Of a DNA stretch of 20,279 nucleotides, positions 7,012-14,337 are shown piece after piece. Numbering within the stretch: the stretch's first letter is position 1; every line of letters begins with the position of its first letter. Below the pieces are notes generated by a model. The model did no database searches, was not told the DNA's origin, and worked only from the letters and a program-made list of their open reading frames with translations. The translations under genes were made by a program, and so were the position numbers. This DNA is from Alphaproteobacteria bacterium (lineage in GTDB: Bacteria; Pseudomonadota; Alphaproteobacteria; RS24): positions 1 to 20,279 of the forward strand of contig RFZE01000012.1 in assembly GCA_009920875.1 (NCBI GenBank), given 5' to 3'.

Positions 7012-7776
7012 CTAGTCGCGATATGACGGGTCGAGACGGTCGAGCTTGCGAAGCAAGGCCGGCCATGCCAGCGCGTCAACACCCGGCTGGAACAATGATT
7101 GCGATTGCTCATCAACCGTATCAATGGCTTCTTGGCTCGGCATATGCGGCTTGGATGTCAAGGCGCGCACCTGCGTTGCGCAAGCTCGCTCCAAGAAATA
7201 AATCGCGATAAAGGCCAGACCGCAATTCTCGCCCACCGCCAAAGTGCCGTGATTGCGCAGCAGCATCAGATTCTTGTCACCCAAATCGGCCACAATACGC
7301 TCACGTTCATCATGGTTCAGCGCGACACCCTCATAACCGTGATAGGTCAAATGCGGACGCACCAACATGGAGAATTGCGACAAGGGCAACAGGCCATCAT
7401 CTTGCGCCGATACGGCAACGCCATCATCCGTGTGCAAATGCAGCACACATTGCGCATCTTCCCGCGCCATATGCACGGCCGAGTGAATGGTGAAACCTGC
7501 CGGATTGACGAAATACGGGCTGTCCATGACTATATTGCCCTCAAGGTCGACTTTCACCAGGCTCGATGCGGTGATTTCCTCGAACAACATGCCATACGGA
7601 TTGATAAGGAAATGGTGCTCCGGCCCCGGCACGCGCACGGAAATATGGGTAAAAATCATATCGTCCCAGCCATACATGGCGACCAAGCGATAGGTTGCCG
7701 CCAAATCGACTCGCAACTGCCATTCTTCGGCGCTGACCAAATCTTTGACGCTTTTAATCTCTTCTGCTGCTGACAT
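7012..7776 (-). CDS. Class II aldolase/adducin family protein
   Basis: A 254-residue cytosolic protein of the class II aldolase/adducin fold. The metal-binding histidines are visible as HLHTD (His113, His115) and RNHGT (His176), with FTIHSAVH (95-102) before them. At the position of the catalytic Glu of fuculose- or rhamnulose-phosphate aldolases I see NPAGF, not the SSE type, so sugar-phosphate aldolase activity is doubtful. This form, with NPAGFxIHSA, is widespread in proteobacteria with unknown substrate. The ATG at 7776 has GAGGGAG about eight bases upstream. It lies 51 bases downstream of glycerol kinase and three bases before cytochrome c', so a minus-strand operon is plausible. Confidence 0.87.
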   Translation of the reverse strand: MSAAEEIKSVKDLVSAEEWQLRVDLAATYRLVAMYGWDDMIFTHISVRVPGPEHHFLINPYGMLFEEITASSLVKVDLEGNIVMDSPYFVNPAGFTIHSAVHMAREDAQCVLHLHTDDGVAVSAQDDGLLPLSQFSMLVRPHLTYHGYEGVALNHDERERIVADLGDKNLMLLRNHGTLAVGENCGLAFIAIYFLERACATQVRALTSKPHMPSQEAIDTVDEQSQSLFQPGVDALAWPALLRKLDRLDPSYRD

Positions 7777-7827
7777 AACGGGTCTCCCTCAAAATTTGGC
7801 TTAGCGTGCTATTAAACGTGGTTTTTG

Positions 7828-9327
7828 TCAATCGGCACTGTTCAAAACCTGCTGCAAAGCCGCCTGCCAAAGCGCTTGCTTCTCGTCGCGCTTTTCGTTC
7901 GCCATTTGCGGTTCAAATTGCGCTTCCAGCGCCCAGTTCTCGCCGAGCGCATCAAGGCTTTCAAACCAGCCCAATTGCAGCATGGCCAGCATGGCCGCGC
8001 CCAAAGCCGTGGTTTCGGTTATCGCCGGACGGTCAATCGGGCAGTCGCATAAATCGGCAAGGCTTTGGCACAGCCAGCTATTGGCCACCATGCCCCCATC
8101 GACCCGCAAACGCGGCGGCACATCCATACCCGCCGCTGCCATATCATCGGCAATGGCGCGCATCAAATCAGCCGTTTGCAAAGACACGCTTTCCAGCGCG
8201 GCACGCGCAATATCGGCTTTGTCACTGTCGCGCGTCATATTGAAAATGGCAGCGCGTGCATTGGGCGCCCAATGCGGCGCCCCCAAGCCGGTAAAGGCCG
8301 GCACCATGGTTACCGCACTGTCAGGATTGGCCGCTTCCGCCAAAGCCTGTGTGTCAGACGCGTGCGTCACCAATTGCAAACCGTCGCGCAGCCATTGCAC
8401 AATTGCGCCGGCCATAAAAATACTGCCTTCCAGCGCATAAGTGGTCTTGCCGTCCAGCCGATAGCCGATTGTTGTTAGCAAGCGGTTTGACGAGAAAGCC
8501 GCCTTGTCGCCCGTATTCGCCAAAACAAAACAGCCCGTGCCATAGGTTGATTTAATCATGCCGGGCTTGAAGCAGGCTTGTCCGATGGTCGCCGCTTGCT
8601 GGTCACCCGCCATGCCCAAAATCGGCAAAGCCACGCCCAGCGCTGCTTCGCTCGATGTGCCAAAATCGGCGGCATTATCTTTCACCTCGGGCATCATATG
8701 GGCTGACACGCCAAACAGCTCGAGCAGTTCTGCGTCCCATTGATTGTCGTGAATATTGAACAGGCTGGTGCGCGCCGCATTGCTGGCATCGGTGACGTGG
8801 CTCGCCCCCTCGGTCAATTGCCAGACCAACCAACTGTCAATCGTGCCGAAAGCCAGCTCTCCGGCTTCCGCTTTGGCGCGTGCGCCCTTTACATTGTCGA
8901 GCAGCCAGCCGACTTTACTGGCCGAAAAATAAGGGTCGAGCAGTAAGCCGGTCTTGGCGGTGATGGCCGCTTCATGACCGGCCTCTTTTAATCCGTTGCA
9001 GATTTCCGCCGTACGGCGGTCTTGCCAAACAATCGCATTGGCAATCGGCTTGCCGGTCGCGCGCTCCCATATGACGGCGGTTTCGCGCTGATTGGTGATG
9101 GCGATGGCAGCAAAATTCTCGGTCCCCAATTCGGCCAGCACGTCTTTGCAGCAGGCCAGCGTGGTATCCCAAATTTCCAACGCATCATGCTCTACCCAGC
9201 CGTCATCGGGAAAAATTTGTCGGAACTCGCGCTGCGCCACCGCCTTCACCTGACCGGCTTTGTCAAAGGCCAGCGCCCGCGATGAGGTTGTTCCTTGGTC
9301 GACACTCAAAATAAATTGTTCACTCAT
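7828..9327 (-). CDS. glpK: Glycerol kinase
   Basis: A 499-residue FGGY-family kinase making sn-glycerol 3-phosphate from glycerol and ATP in the cytosol. DQGTTSSRA (10-18) is the phosphate-binding loop. NQRETAVIW (79-87) supplies the Arg-Glu glycerol contacts. WQDRRTAE (101-108) and DPYFSASK (131-138, Tyr133) follow. GDQQAA (241-246) holds catalytic Asp242, three residues earlier than E. coli numbering. TYGTGCF (261-267) is the second phosphate motif, and RVDGGMVANSWLCQSLAD closes the adenosine site. Length and motif spacing are normal for GlpK. The start has only a weak AAGG-type site. No glpF, glpD or glpR is nearby. It follows a VOC protein gene by 33 bases and precedes the class II aldolase. 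Confidence 0.96.
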   Translation of the reverse strand: MSEQFILSVDQGTTSSRALAFDKAGQVKAVAQREFRQIFPDDGWVEHDALEIWDTTLACCKDVLAELGTENFAAIAITNQRETAVIWERATGKPIANAIVWQDRRTAEICNGLKEAGHEAAITAKTGLLLDPYFSASKVGWLLDNVKGARAKAEAGELAFGTIDSWLVWQLTEGASHVTDASNAARTSLFNIHDNQWDAELLELFGVSAHMMPEVKDNAADFGTSSEAALGVALPILGMAGDQQAATIGQACFKPGMIKSTYGTGCFVLANTGDKAAFSSNRLLTTIGYRLDGKTTYALEGSIFMAGAIVQWLRDGLQLVTHASDTQALAEAANPDSAVTMVPAFTGLGAPHWAPNARAAIFNMTRDSDKADIARAALESVSLQTADLMRAIADDMAAAGMDVPPRLRVDGGMVANSWLCQSLADLCDCPIDRPAITETTALGAAMLAMLQLGWFESLDALGENWALEAQFEPQMANEKRDEKQALWQAALQQVLNSAD

Positions 9328-9360
9328 AACGCTTACCTTAATCCCCTATTACACCCCCCA

Positions 9361-9783
9361 TTAAACCCAAGGGTCGTAATCTCCGAAGCTCCAAATATGC
9401 CCTTCCGGATCGCGCACCGTAAAGCCCTCACCGCCATAATCTTGTGACTGAAGCTCAACCACGACTTGCGCCCCTGCGGCCAGCGCGCGTTCATAGGCGC
9501 CCGCGACATCGTTCACGATAATATAAGCACCTTGCGTGCTGATGCCTTTTGCTTTGGGGTTTTCGAAATGCCGCCAATATTCGTCGTCACGCACGCTAGA
9601 CAGCATTATCATCATTTCGTCGCGCACCAATTGGGCATGGTCAATGCGTCCGCCCTCACCCTCAACGCGCAGCAAAACGGTAAAACCAAAGGCGCGGTCG
9701 AGCCAAATAATAGCTTCATCGGCATCGTGATAGACCAAATTAGGGATGAGCCGCGCACCTTGAAATTGTGTTGTCTGTGGCAT
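9361..9783 (-). CDS. VOC (glyoxalase/bleomycin resistance-like) family protein
   Basis: A 140-residue protein with the paired beta-alpha-beta-beta-beta units of the vicinal oxygen chelate fold. The first half has LIPNLVYHDADEAIIWLDRAFGF (family start). IDHAQL (His49) is a possible metal ligand. The second half begins at GAYIIVNDVAGAYERALAAGA and ends FTVRDPEGHIWSFGDYDP, the usual VOC tail. It resembles the subgroup often annotated as glyoxalase or PhnB-like, but substrate and metal dependence cannot be told. The ATG is preceded by AGGAAG. It is divergent from NAD kinase and is followed by glycerol kinase on the same strand, so it may share a promoter with glpK. Confidence 0.87.
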   Translation of the reverse strand: MPQTTQFQGARLIPNLVYHDADEAIIWLDRAFGFTVLLRVEGEGGRIDHAQLVRDEMMIMLSSVRDDEYWRHFENPKAKGISTQGAYIIVNDVAGAYERALAAGAQVVVELQSQDYGGEGFTVRDPEGHIWSFGDYDPWV

Positions 9784-9867
9784 GGCGTCTTCCTTTCTTA
9801 TTTTATCATGCTACATAACGACTGTGGCCATTTATGGTCGCCGACGCAAGTTGTGATTGGACATGAT

Positions 9868-10644
9868 GTGAGCGAAGCAAAACGCAAAAAACTGGGCTTT
9901 GTTGCAAGCCCTGAAGCGGCCGCTGAGGCGGCGCGCGACGTTTTGCATGCGCGCTATGACGGCGTATCGCCCGAAGATGCCGATGTCGTTGTCGCACTTG
10001 GCGGCGACGGGCTGATGTTGTCTTCGCTGCACGGCTTTATGGACCAAGGCAAACCGATATTCGGCATGAATCACGGCTCGGTCGGCTTTTTGATGAATCG
10101 TTTTGATGAAGAAGGCCTCGTCGAGCGCATTGCCGACGCCAAAATGACCCTGCTGCACCCGCTTGAAATGGATGCCACTGATGCCGATGGCAAAAGCCAT
10201 AAAGCATTGGCGATTAATGAAGTCTCATTGCTGCGCATGACCGCGCAAGCGGCCAAATTGGAAATTTCAATCGACGGCAAAATACGCATGGATGAATTGA
10301 TTTGCGACGGCGCTCTGCTGGCCACACCGGCCGGCAGCACCGCCTATAATCTGTCAGCGCATGGGCCGATTTTGCCGATTGATGCAAAATTGCTGGCCCT
10401 CACGCCGATTTCGGCTTTTCGACCGCGGCGTTGGCGCGGTGCTCTATTGCCGGAAAATGCAAAAGTGACCTTTCGCGCGCTGGAGGCCAATAAGCGCCCG
10501 ATTAGCGCGGTCGCCGACCATAGCGAGTTTCGAAATGTTGTTGAGGTTAGCGTGCGCCAGTCAAAGGCGCATAATTTGCTGATGCTGTTTGACAAGGACC
10601 ATGGCCTTGATGAGCGCATTTTGGCCGAGCAATTTGTGCCGTAA
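9868..10644 (+). CDS. nadK: NAD kinase
   Basis: A cytosolic NAD+ kinase, 258 residues from the GTG at 9868, which makes NADP+ from NAD+ and ATP. ALGGDG is the conserved diphosphate-binding GGDG motif. GMNHGSVGFLMN is the family's NxGxxGFL motif, NEVSLL the conserved Asn-Glu pair, and ATPAGSTAYNLSAHGPI the NAD-binding block. The frame stays open upstream and contains an ATG at 9808. However, KKLGFVASP just after the GTG matches where alphaproteobacterial NAD kinases begin, and the 258-residue length fits them. Neither start has a strong Shine-Dalgarno site, so the start is uncertain. It is divergent from the VOC gene and convergent with the Nudix gene, whose stop is three bases away. Confidence 0.93.
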   Translation: MSEAKRKKLGFVASPEAAAEAARDVLHARYDGVSPEDADVVVALGGDGLMLSSLHGFMDQGKPIFGMNHGSVGFLMNRFDEEGLVERIADAKMTLLHPLEMDATDADGKSHKALAINEVSLLRMTAQAAKLEISIDGKIRMDELICDGALLATPAGSTAYNLSAHGPILPIDAKLLALTPISAFRPRRWRGALLPENAKVTFRALEANKRPISAVADHSEFRNVVEVSVRQSKAHNLLMLFDKDHGLDERILAEQFVP

Positions 10645-10647
10645 AGC

Positions 10648-11427
10648 CTATAGGCCGCGCGTCACATCTTCCTTCGGATCGCCATAACCGGCATTGGCTT
10701 GAATGCGCAAAAATGATTTCTCGCCCTCTTTCTCGATAAACGGCGTAACGGTGACAACATCGCCGCATTGCGCCAGCGCGTCATCGACACTTTTCCGCTT
10801 GGCGAATTTTTCAATATTCATGCGGGTCGGAAAAATAACCGTGCGCTTTTTGGCGTCGGCATCGGCCAAAGCTTGCTTGGCGGTAATCCAAATACTGTCA
10901 ACGCTTTCGCTGCCGTCATGCAAGCCGATATGGTCTTGCGGTGCGCGCGCCATATAGAAATAAGTATCGAAGCGCTTGGGCATCATTTCCGGTGTAATCC
11001 AATGGGCGAAAAAGCCGAGCGCATCAACTGCAAATTCAAGATTTTCCGCTTCGGCAAATTCGAGCATGGTCGCCTCGCCATTATTGAAACGGTCGCGCCA
11101 GCCTTCCAATGCATTTAACCTCTCGGCAGAGATAAAATCGCTATTGCCTTTTTCTCGGGCCAGCAAAATGCCGCATTCTTCAAAGCTCTCGCGAATGGAG
11201 GCGACACGCAAAGCCAGTTCCTTATCATCATAATCATCAGCACTGCCACAATAAGCGCGCAGGGCCGGGTCGAAATCGGGCTTGTCAACTTTACCGCCGG
11301 GGAAAACAAGCGCGCCGGAAGCGAAGTCAATTTCGTGATGGCGCACCACCATAAACACTTCAGGGCCGTCAGCCGTGTCGCGCAACATCATCACGGTTGC
11401 CGCCGGAATTAACGCCTCATTACTCAT
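10648..11427 (-). CDS. Nudix hydrolase, NUDT19-like with interrupted Nudix box
   Basis: A 259-residue Nudix protein. FPGGKVDKPDFD (42-53) gives the start of the Nudix box. A roughly 20-residue insertion precedes LRVASIRESFEECGILLA (73-90), in which Arg79, Glu80, Glu83 and Glu84 are the metal and catalytic residues. This split arrangement is typical of NUDT19/RP2-like proteins, whose characterised eukaryotic members cleave CoA derivatives; the substrate here is unknown. The ATG at 11427 has GGGGAG six bases upstream and fits the family start. The frame continues upstream to 11478 inside the transporter gene, but that extension is not supported. The ATG lies eight bases inside the 3' end of the MFS gene, so the two are coupled. 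Confidence 0.9.
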   Translation of the reverse strand: MSNEALIPAATVMMLRDTADGPEVFMVVRHHEIDFASGALVFPGGKVDKPDFDPALRAYCGSADDYDDKELALRVASIRESFEECGILLAREKGNSDFISAERLNALEGWRDRFNNGEATMLEFAEAENLEFAVDALGFFAHWITPEMMPKRFDTYFYMARAPQDHIGLHDGSESVDSIWITAKQALADADAKKRTVIFPTRMNIEKFAKRKSVDDALAQCGDVVTVTPFIEKEGEKSFLRIQANAGYGDPKEDVTRGL

Positions 11428-12652
11428 TATGCTCTCCCCTTTTGGCGGCGAGTTTATCGGCTGGCACTGAAAAGGCAAGCAAAGCGGCGATAATTATGAA
11501 GACAATTGCGCCACTTGCCAGCGTGTTAAAGGCGACGCCCATATCAATTGCCGCGCCGAACAAGACGGGTGCCGCCGCCGTGGCGCTGATGACAATGGGC
11601 GAGGTCAATGAACGTATCGCGCCCAAATGCGCCGTGCCGAAAAGCTCCGGCCACAAGCCGCCACTAATCGGCCCCGCCATGCCGAGATTAATGCCGATAA
11701 GCCCCATATAGATAAACGGCGTCCACTCACCGAATGCATCATAGGGGATAAGCAGCAGGCTCAAGGCCAAAATGAGCGGTGCAGCACTTAACGGCATAAG
11801 CCGCAAAGCCGACAGCCGATCAATGCTGGGGCCGGTCAGTAATGAGATGGTGACTTTGGCAAAGGCATAAAGAGAAAAGGCAGCCGCCAAAGCCTCAATG
11901 GGCCAGTCGCGGCTTTCGGACAATTGCACTTGGTGGAAAAACAGGCCGGTCAGGAAAAACGGTGGCGCGAGATAGAGCGGCATCACCATATAAAAACGCC
12001 GGTCGCGCAGCACGTCGCCACGGTCCGCTGAAGCCGTTTCAATATCGACAGGTTCATCATCATGAATATTTTTCGGCTCAGCCGCACTGAGATAAAGCTG
12101 CAAAGGCACAGCCAACAGCACCAAAGCAGCAGCAAAGACAAGCCAGCTTGTTTGCCAACCAATATAGGCCATGAGCGCCACCGCCATGAGCGGGAAGAAC
12201 CCCTCAAAACCGGCATAGCCCAACTGCACAAGCGAAACAGCTTGCCCGCGATTGGCTTCGAAAGAACGCCCCGCCGTCGTCATGCCGGTATGGCTCGACA
12301 GCCCTTGCCCGAAATGGCGCAGCAGAAACAACGCGGCAGCGAGCGCAATCATATGCTGCGCCGAGGCCATTATGAGACAGCCCAAGGCCAGCCCACCCAG
12401 CACAAACAAGGTGAAACGACGGAGCGGCCAAGCATCAATAAAGCGCCCCGAATAAAGCATCACCGCCGCGCTGAGCAGCGTCATGGCCGAGTAAAGGCCA
12501 CCAAATCCGGCATTGGAGAGGCCGAACAGGCCGCGTATTTCATTGCTGTAAAGCGCGATGAAGAAAGTCTGTCCGAAATTCGACAACCCCATCATCAAAA
12601 AGCCGAAGAGCAGAAAGCGGTAATGCGCGCCAATAAAGGTGAAATAATTCAT
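11420..12652 (-). CDS. MFS transporter
   Basis: A 410-residue inner-membrane protein with about 12 predicted transmembrane helices. GRFIDAWPLRR (69-79) sits in the loop between helices 2 and 3, where the family's motif A lies. A matching GPSIDRLSALRL appears in the second half, as expected from the duplicated fold. The central cytoplasmic loop (about 211-240) is acidic (HDDEPVDIETASADRGD). The substrate is not recognisable. The ATG at 12652 has no clear Shine-Dalgarno; the 97 bases upstream are palindrome-rich. The 3' end overlaps the Nudix gene by eight bases. Confidence 0.88.
   Translation of the reverse strand: MNYFTFIGAHYRFLLFGFLMMGLSNFGQTFFIALYSNEIRGLFGLSNAGFGGLYSAMTLLSAAVMLYSGRFIDAWPLRRFTLFVLGGLALGCLIMASAQHMIALAAALFLLRHFGQGLSSHTGMTTAGRSFEANRGQAVSLVQLGYAGFEGFFPLMAVALMAYIGWQTSWLVFAAALVLLAVPLQLYLSAAEPKNIHDDEPVDIETASADRGDVLRDRRFYMVMPLYLAPPFFLTGLFFHQVQLSESRDWPIEALAAAFSLYAFAKVTISLLTGPSIDRLSALRLMPLSAAPLILALSLLLIPYDAFGEWTPFIYMGLIGINLGMAGPISGGLWPELFGTAHLGAIRSLTSPIVISATAAAPVLFGAAIDMGVAFNTLASGAIVFIIIAALLAFSVPADKLAAKRGEHNE
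11434..11439 (-). promoter_or_regulatory. Ribosome binding site deciding the Nudix start
   Basis: GGGGAG on the minus strand is six bases from the ATG at 11427. It lies inside the end of the MFS gene and supports the shorter Nudix protein beginning MSNEALIP. Confidence 0.6.
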
Positions 12653-12749
12653 GCAGACTAGATAGAGGTGCTCCGCCCGTGGGGCAAGCCCTTGTCTGGC
12701 CGACGTCGCTCCCTGCGGTCGCTATGCTGGCGCGAGGCGCGGCAAGTGC
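12653..12749 (-). other. Palindrome-rich intergenic segment between the DksA-like and MFS genes
   Basis: The largest gap between same-strand genes. It is GC-rich and contains several short symmetries. CGACGTCG (12701-12708) is a perfect palindrome. GCCC (12675-12678) can pair with GGGC (12682-12685), which can alternatively pair with GCCC (12688-12691). GTCGCT occurs twice (12705-12710 and 12718-12723). No open frame of note and no T-run. It may be a leader, a promoter region or a dispersed intergenic repeat. Confidence 0.4.
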
Positions 12750-13076
12750 TTATCGCGCATGCGCAATACAAAACGGCGTGGCCGGGTCGAGCGTGAGACG
12801 GTCGGCCTCAATTTCCTCACCGCAATTGACGCAATAGCCGTATTCGCCTTCATCCAAACGTTGCAAAGCCGCATCAAGCATCTGCACTTGCCGATGACGG
12901 CGGCGTTGCGTCTCTGCCGCCATCGCCTGTTGCTGCAGCGCATCCATGCGCGACAAGCGCCCTTGCTGTGTTTGGTCCAACTCAACCGGCGCCGCACCAT
13001 CAGCACTGACATCAAGCAAATCGGTCAATTCCTGCCGCTTGGCCAAGAGCGTTTTTCTTATCTGTTTTTCGGTCAT
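12750..13076 (-). CDS. DksA/TraR-family zinc-finger protein
   Basis: A 108-residue protein. The N-terminal half (about 1-75) is helical and probably coiled-coil, with VELDQTQQGRLSRMDALQQQ (31-50), the conserved tip region of the small DksA/TraR-like proteins. The C-terminus has YCVNCGEEI and FCIAHAR, giving Cys82, Cys85, Cys103 and His106. The usual fourth ligand is Cys; here it is His, which can still bind zinc. DksA proteins enter the secondary channel of RNA polymerase and modulate transcription, DksA itself together with ppGpp. This one is shorter than DksA (about 150), so it is a paralogue-type protein rather than housekeeping dksA. It is divergent from the CoA-transferase gene. Confidence 0.85.
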   Translation of the reverse strand: MTEKQIRKTLLAKRQELTDLLDVSADGAAPVELDQTQQGRLSRMDALQQQAMAAETQRRRHRQVQMLDAALQRLDEGEYGYCVNCGEEIEADRLTLDPATPFCIAHAR

Positions 13077-13115
13077 TGCCTTTTCATACTTCCTCGCTTT
13101 AAGTTATCGGCAAAT

Positions 13116-13120
13116 GGGAG
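13116..13120 (+). promoter_or_regulatory. Ribosome binding site deciding the CoA-transferase start
   Basis: GGGAG is eight bases before the ATG at 13129 and overlaps the alternative in-frame ATG at 13114. The later start, MLEGIKIIEM, also matches the family's usual N-terminus. Confidence 0.6.
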
Positions 13121-13128
13121 ATCTGGCC

Positions 13129-14337
13129 ATGCTTGAAGGCATTAAAATTATTGAAATGGCAACTTATATCGCGGCGCCGTCAGCCGGCGGCATTATGGCC
13201 GATTGGGGTGCCGATGTTATTAAGATTGAGCCACTGGGCGGTTGCCCGATGCGGAAGTTTTACGCCAGCGCCATGACCGATGATTATCCTGACAATCCGG
13301 TATCGGCGCTTGATAACCGAGGAAAGCGCGCCATTGCCGTCAACACCGGCACGGAAGAAGGGCGCGAGATTGTCCGCAAACTGGTGGAAGATGCTGATGT
13401 ATTTTTGACCAATGTGCGCCCCGGCCAATTAAAGCAACAAGGTTTGGATTTCGACACGCTGTCCAAAATCAATCCGAAGCTGGTTTATGCCAGCGTCACA
13501 GGCTTCGGGCTTGAGGGCGACGAAGCCGACAAGCCGGGCTTTGACACGGCGGCGTTTAACGCCAAATCGGGCTTTGGCTGGATTATGACACCGAAAGGCG
13601 CAGCCCCCGCACCGCTGCGCACGGCAGCAGGTGACCATATTACCGGCATTGCAACGGCCAGTGGTATTTTGGCTGCGCTGTTAAAAGCCCGCGACACCGG
13701 CAAAGGCACTTTGGTAGAGAGTTCGCTTATTCGTTCCGCCGCCTATACGGTCGGCTGCGATTATGGCACATGGTTGCGTTATGGCCGCATCGCACGCTCG
13801 CGTCCACGCGACGAAGCGATTGTCGCTATTAATAATTTCTACATGACCAAAGATGAATGCTGGTTGTTCATTAATGGCCGCCCGGGCGAACCCGATTGGC
13901 CCGATGTGGCGCGCGCCATGGGTCGCGAAGAATTGCTGGAAGATGAGCGCTTTGGCAGCTTGCGCGACCGCCGCCGCAATGGCGTCGATTTGATTGCCAT
14001 AATGGACGCGGCATTTGCCGAAAAAACACTTGCAGAATGGACACCGATTCTAGACGAGGCCGGGCTCATCTGGTCGCCGGTGCAAACTTTTGAGCAAGCT
14101 TTTGAAGACCCGCAAATGCATGCTGCCGGTGTTTATGTCGATATGCCGAAAGCCGATGGCACGAGCTATAAAAACATTGCCTCACCCATTCGCTTTGGCG
14201 ATGAAAGCACCGACCCGAAAGGGCCGCTGCCGGAAATCGGTCAGCATACAATGGATGTGCTGGAACAATTCGGCATTGATGAAGAAACGCGCGAAAAATA
14301 TCTCGAAGCCGGTATTATCGGCCAGCACAAAGACTAG
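13129..14337 (+). CDS. Class III CoA-transferase (CaiB/BaiF family)
   Basis: A 402-residue protein beginning MLEGIKIIEMATYIAAPSAG, the family's typical N-terminus, followed by GADVIKIEP. Asp169 in AAGDHITGIATASG is at the same residue number as the catalytic aspartate of formyl-CoA transferase, and TGKGTLVESSL (190-200) follows as expected. NVRPG (95-99) and the C-terminal block around GQHTMDVL are also typical. These dimeric, intertwined enzymes move CoA between carboxylic acids. The substrate pair cannot be told; candidates include formate, carnitine-type and aromatic or dicarboxylic acids. The open frame extends upstream to 12946 through the DksA-like gene on the opposite strand, but that part is not coding. 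The stop interleaves with the convergent MATE gene. Confidence 0.92.
   Translation: MLEGIKIIEMATYIAAPSAGGIMADWGADVIKIEPLGGCPMRKFYASAMTDDYPDNPVSALDNRGKRAIAVNTGTEEGREIVRKLVEDADVFLTNVRPGQLKQQGLDFDTLSKINPKLVYASVTGFGLEGDEADKPGFDTAAFNAKSGFGWIMTPKGAAPAPLRTAAGDHITGIATASGILAALLKARDTGKGTLVESSLIRSAAYTVGCDYGTWLRYGRIARSRPRDEAIVAINNFYMTKDECWLFINGRPGEPDWPDVARAMGREELLEDERFGSLRDRRRNGVDLIAIMDAAFAEKTLAEWTPILDEAGLIWSPVQTFEQAFEDPQMHAAGVYVDMPKADGTSYKNIASPIRFGDESTDPKGPLPEIGQHTMDVLEQFGIDEETREKYLEAGIIGQHKD

Noticed and set aside
7099..7773. Plus-strand open frame of 224 residues
   Set aside because: It is antisense to the class II aldolase gene, which has clear motifs; the composition (rich in Gln, His, Arg) is typical of a shadow frame.
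9466..9867. Upstream extension of the NAD kinase frame
   Set aside because: It mostly lies opposite the VOC gene and shows no family similarity before the GTG at 9868.
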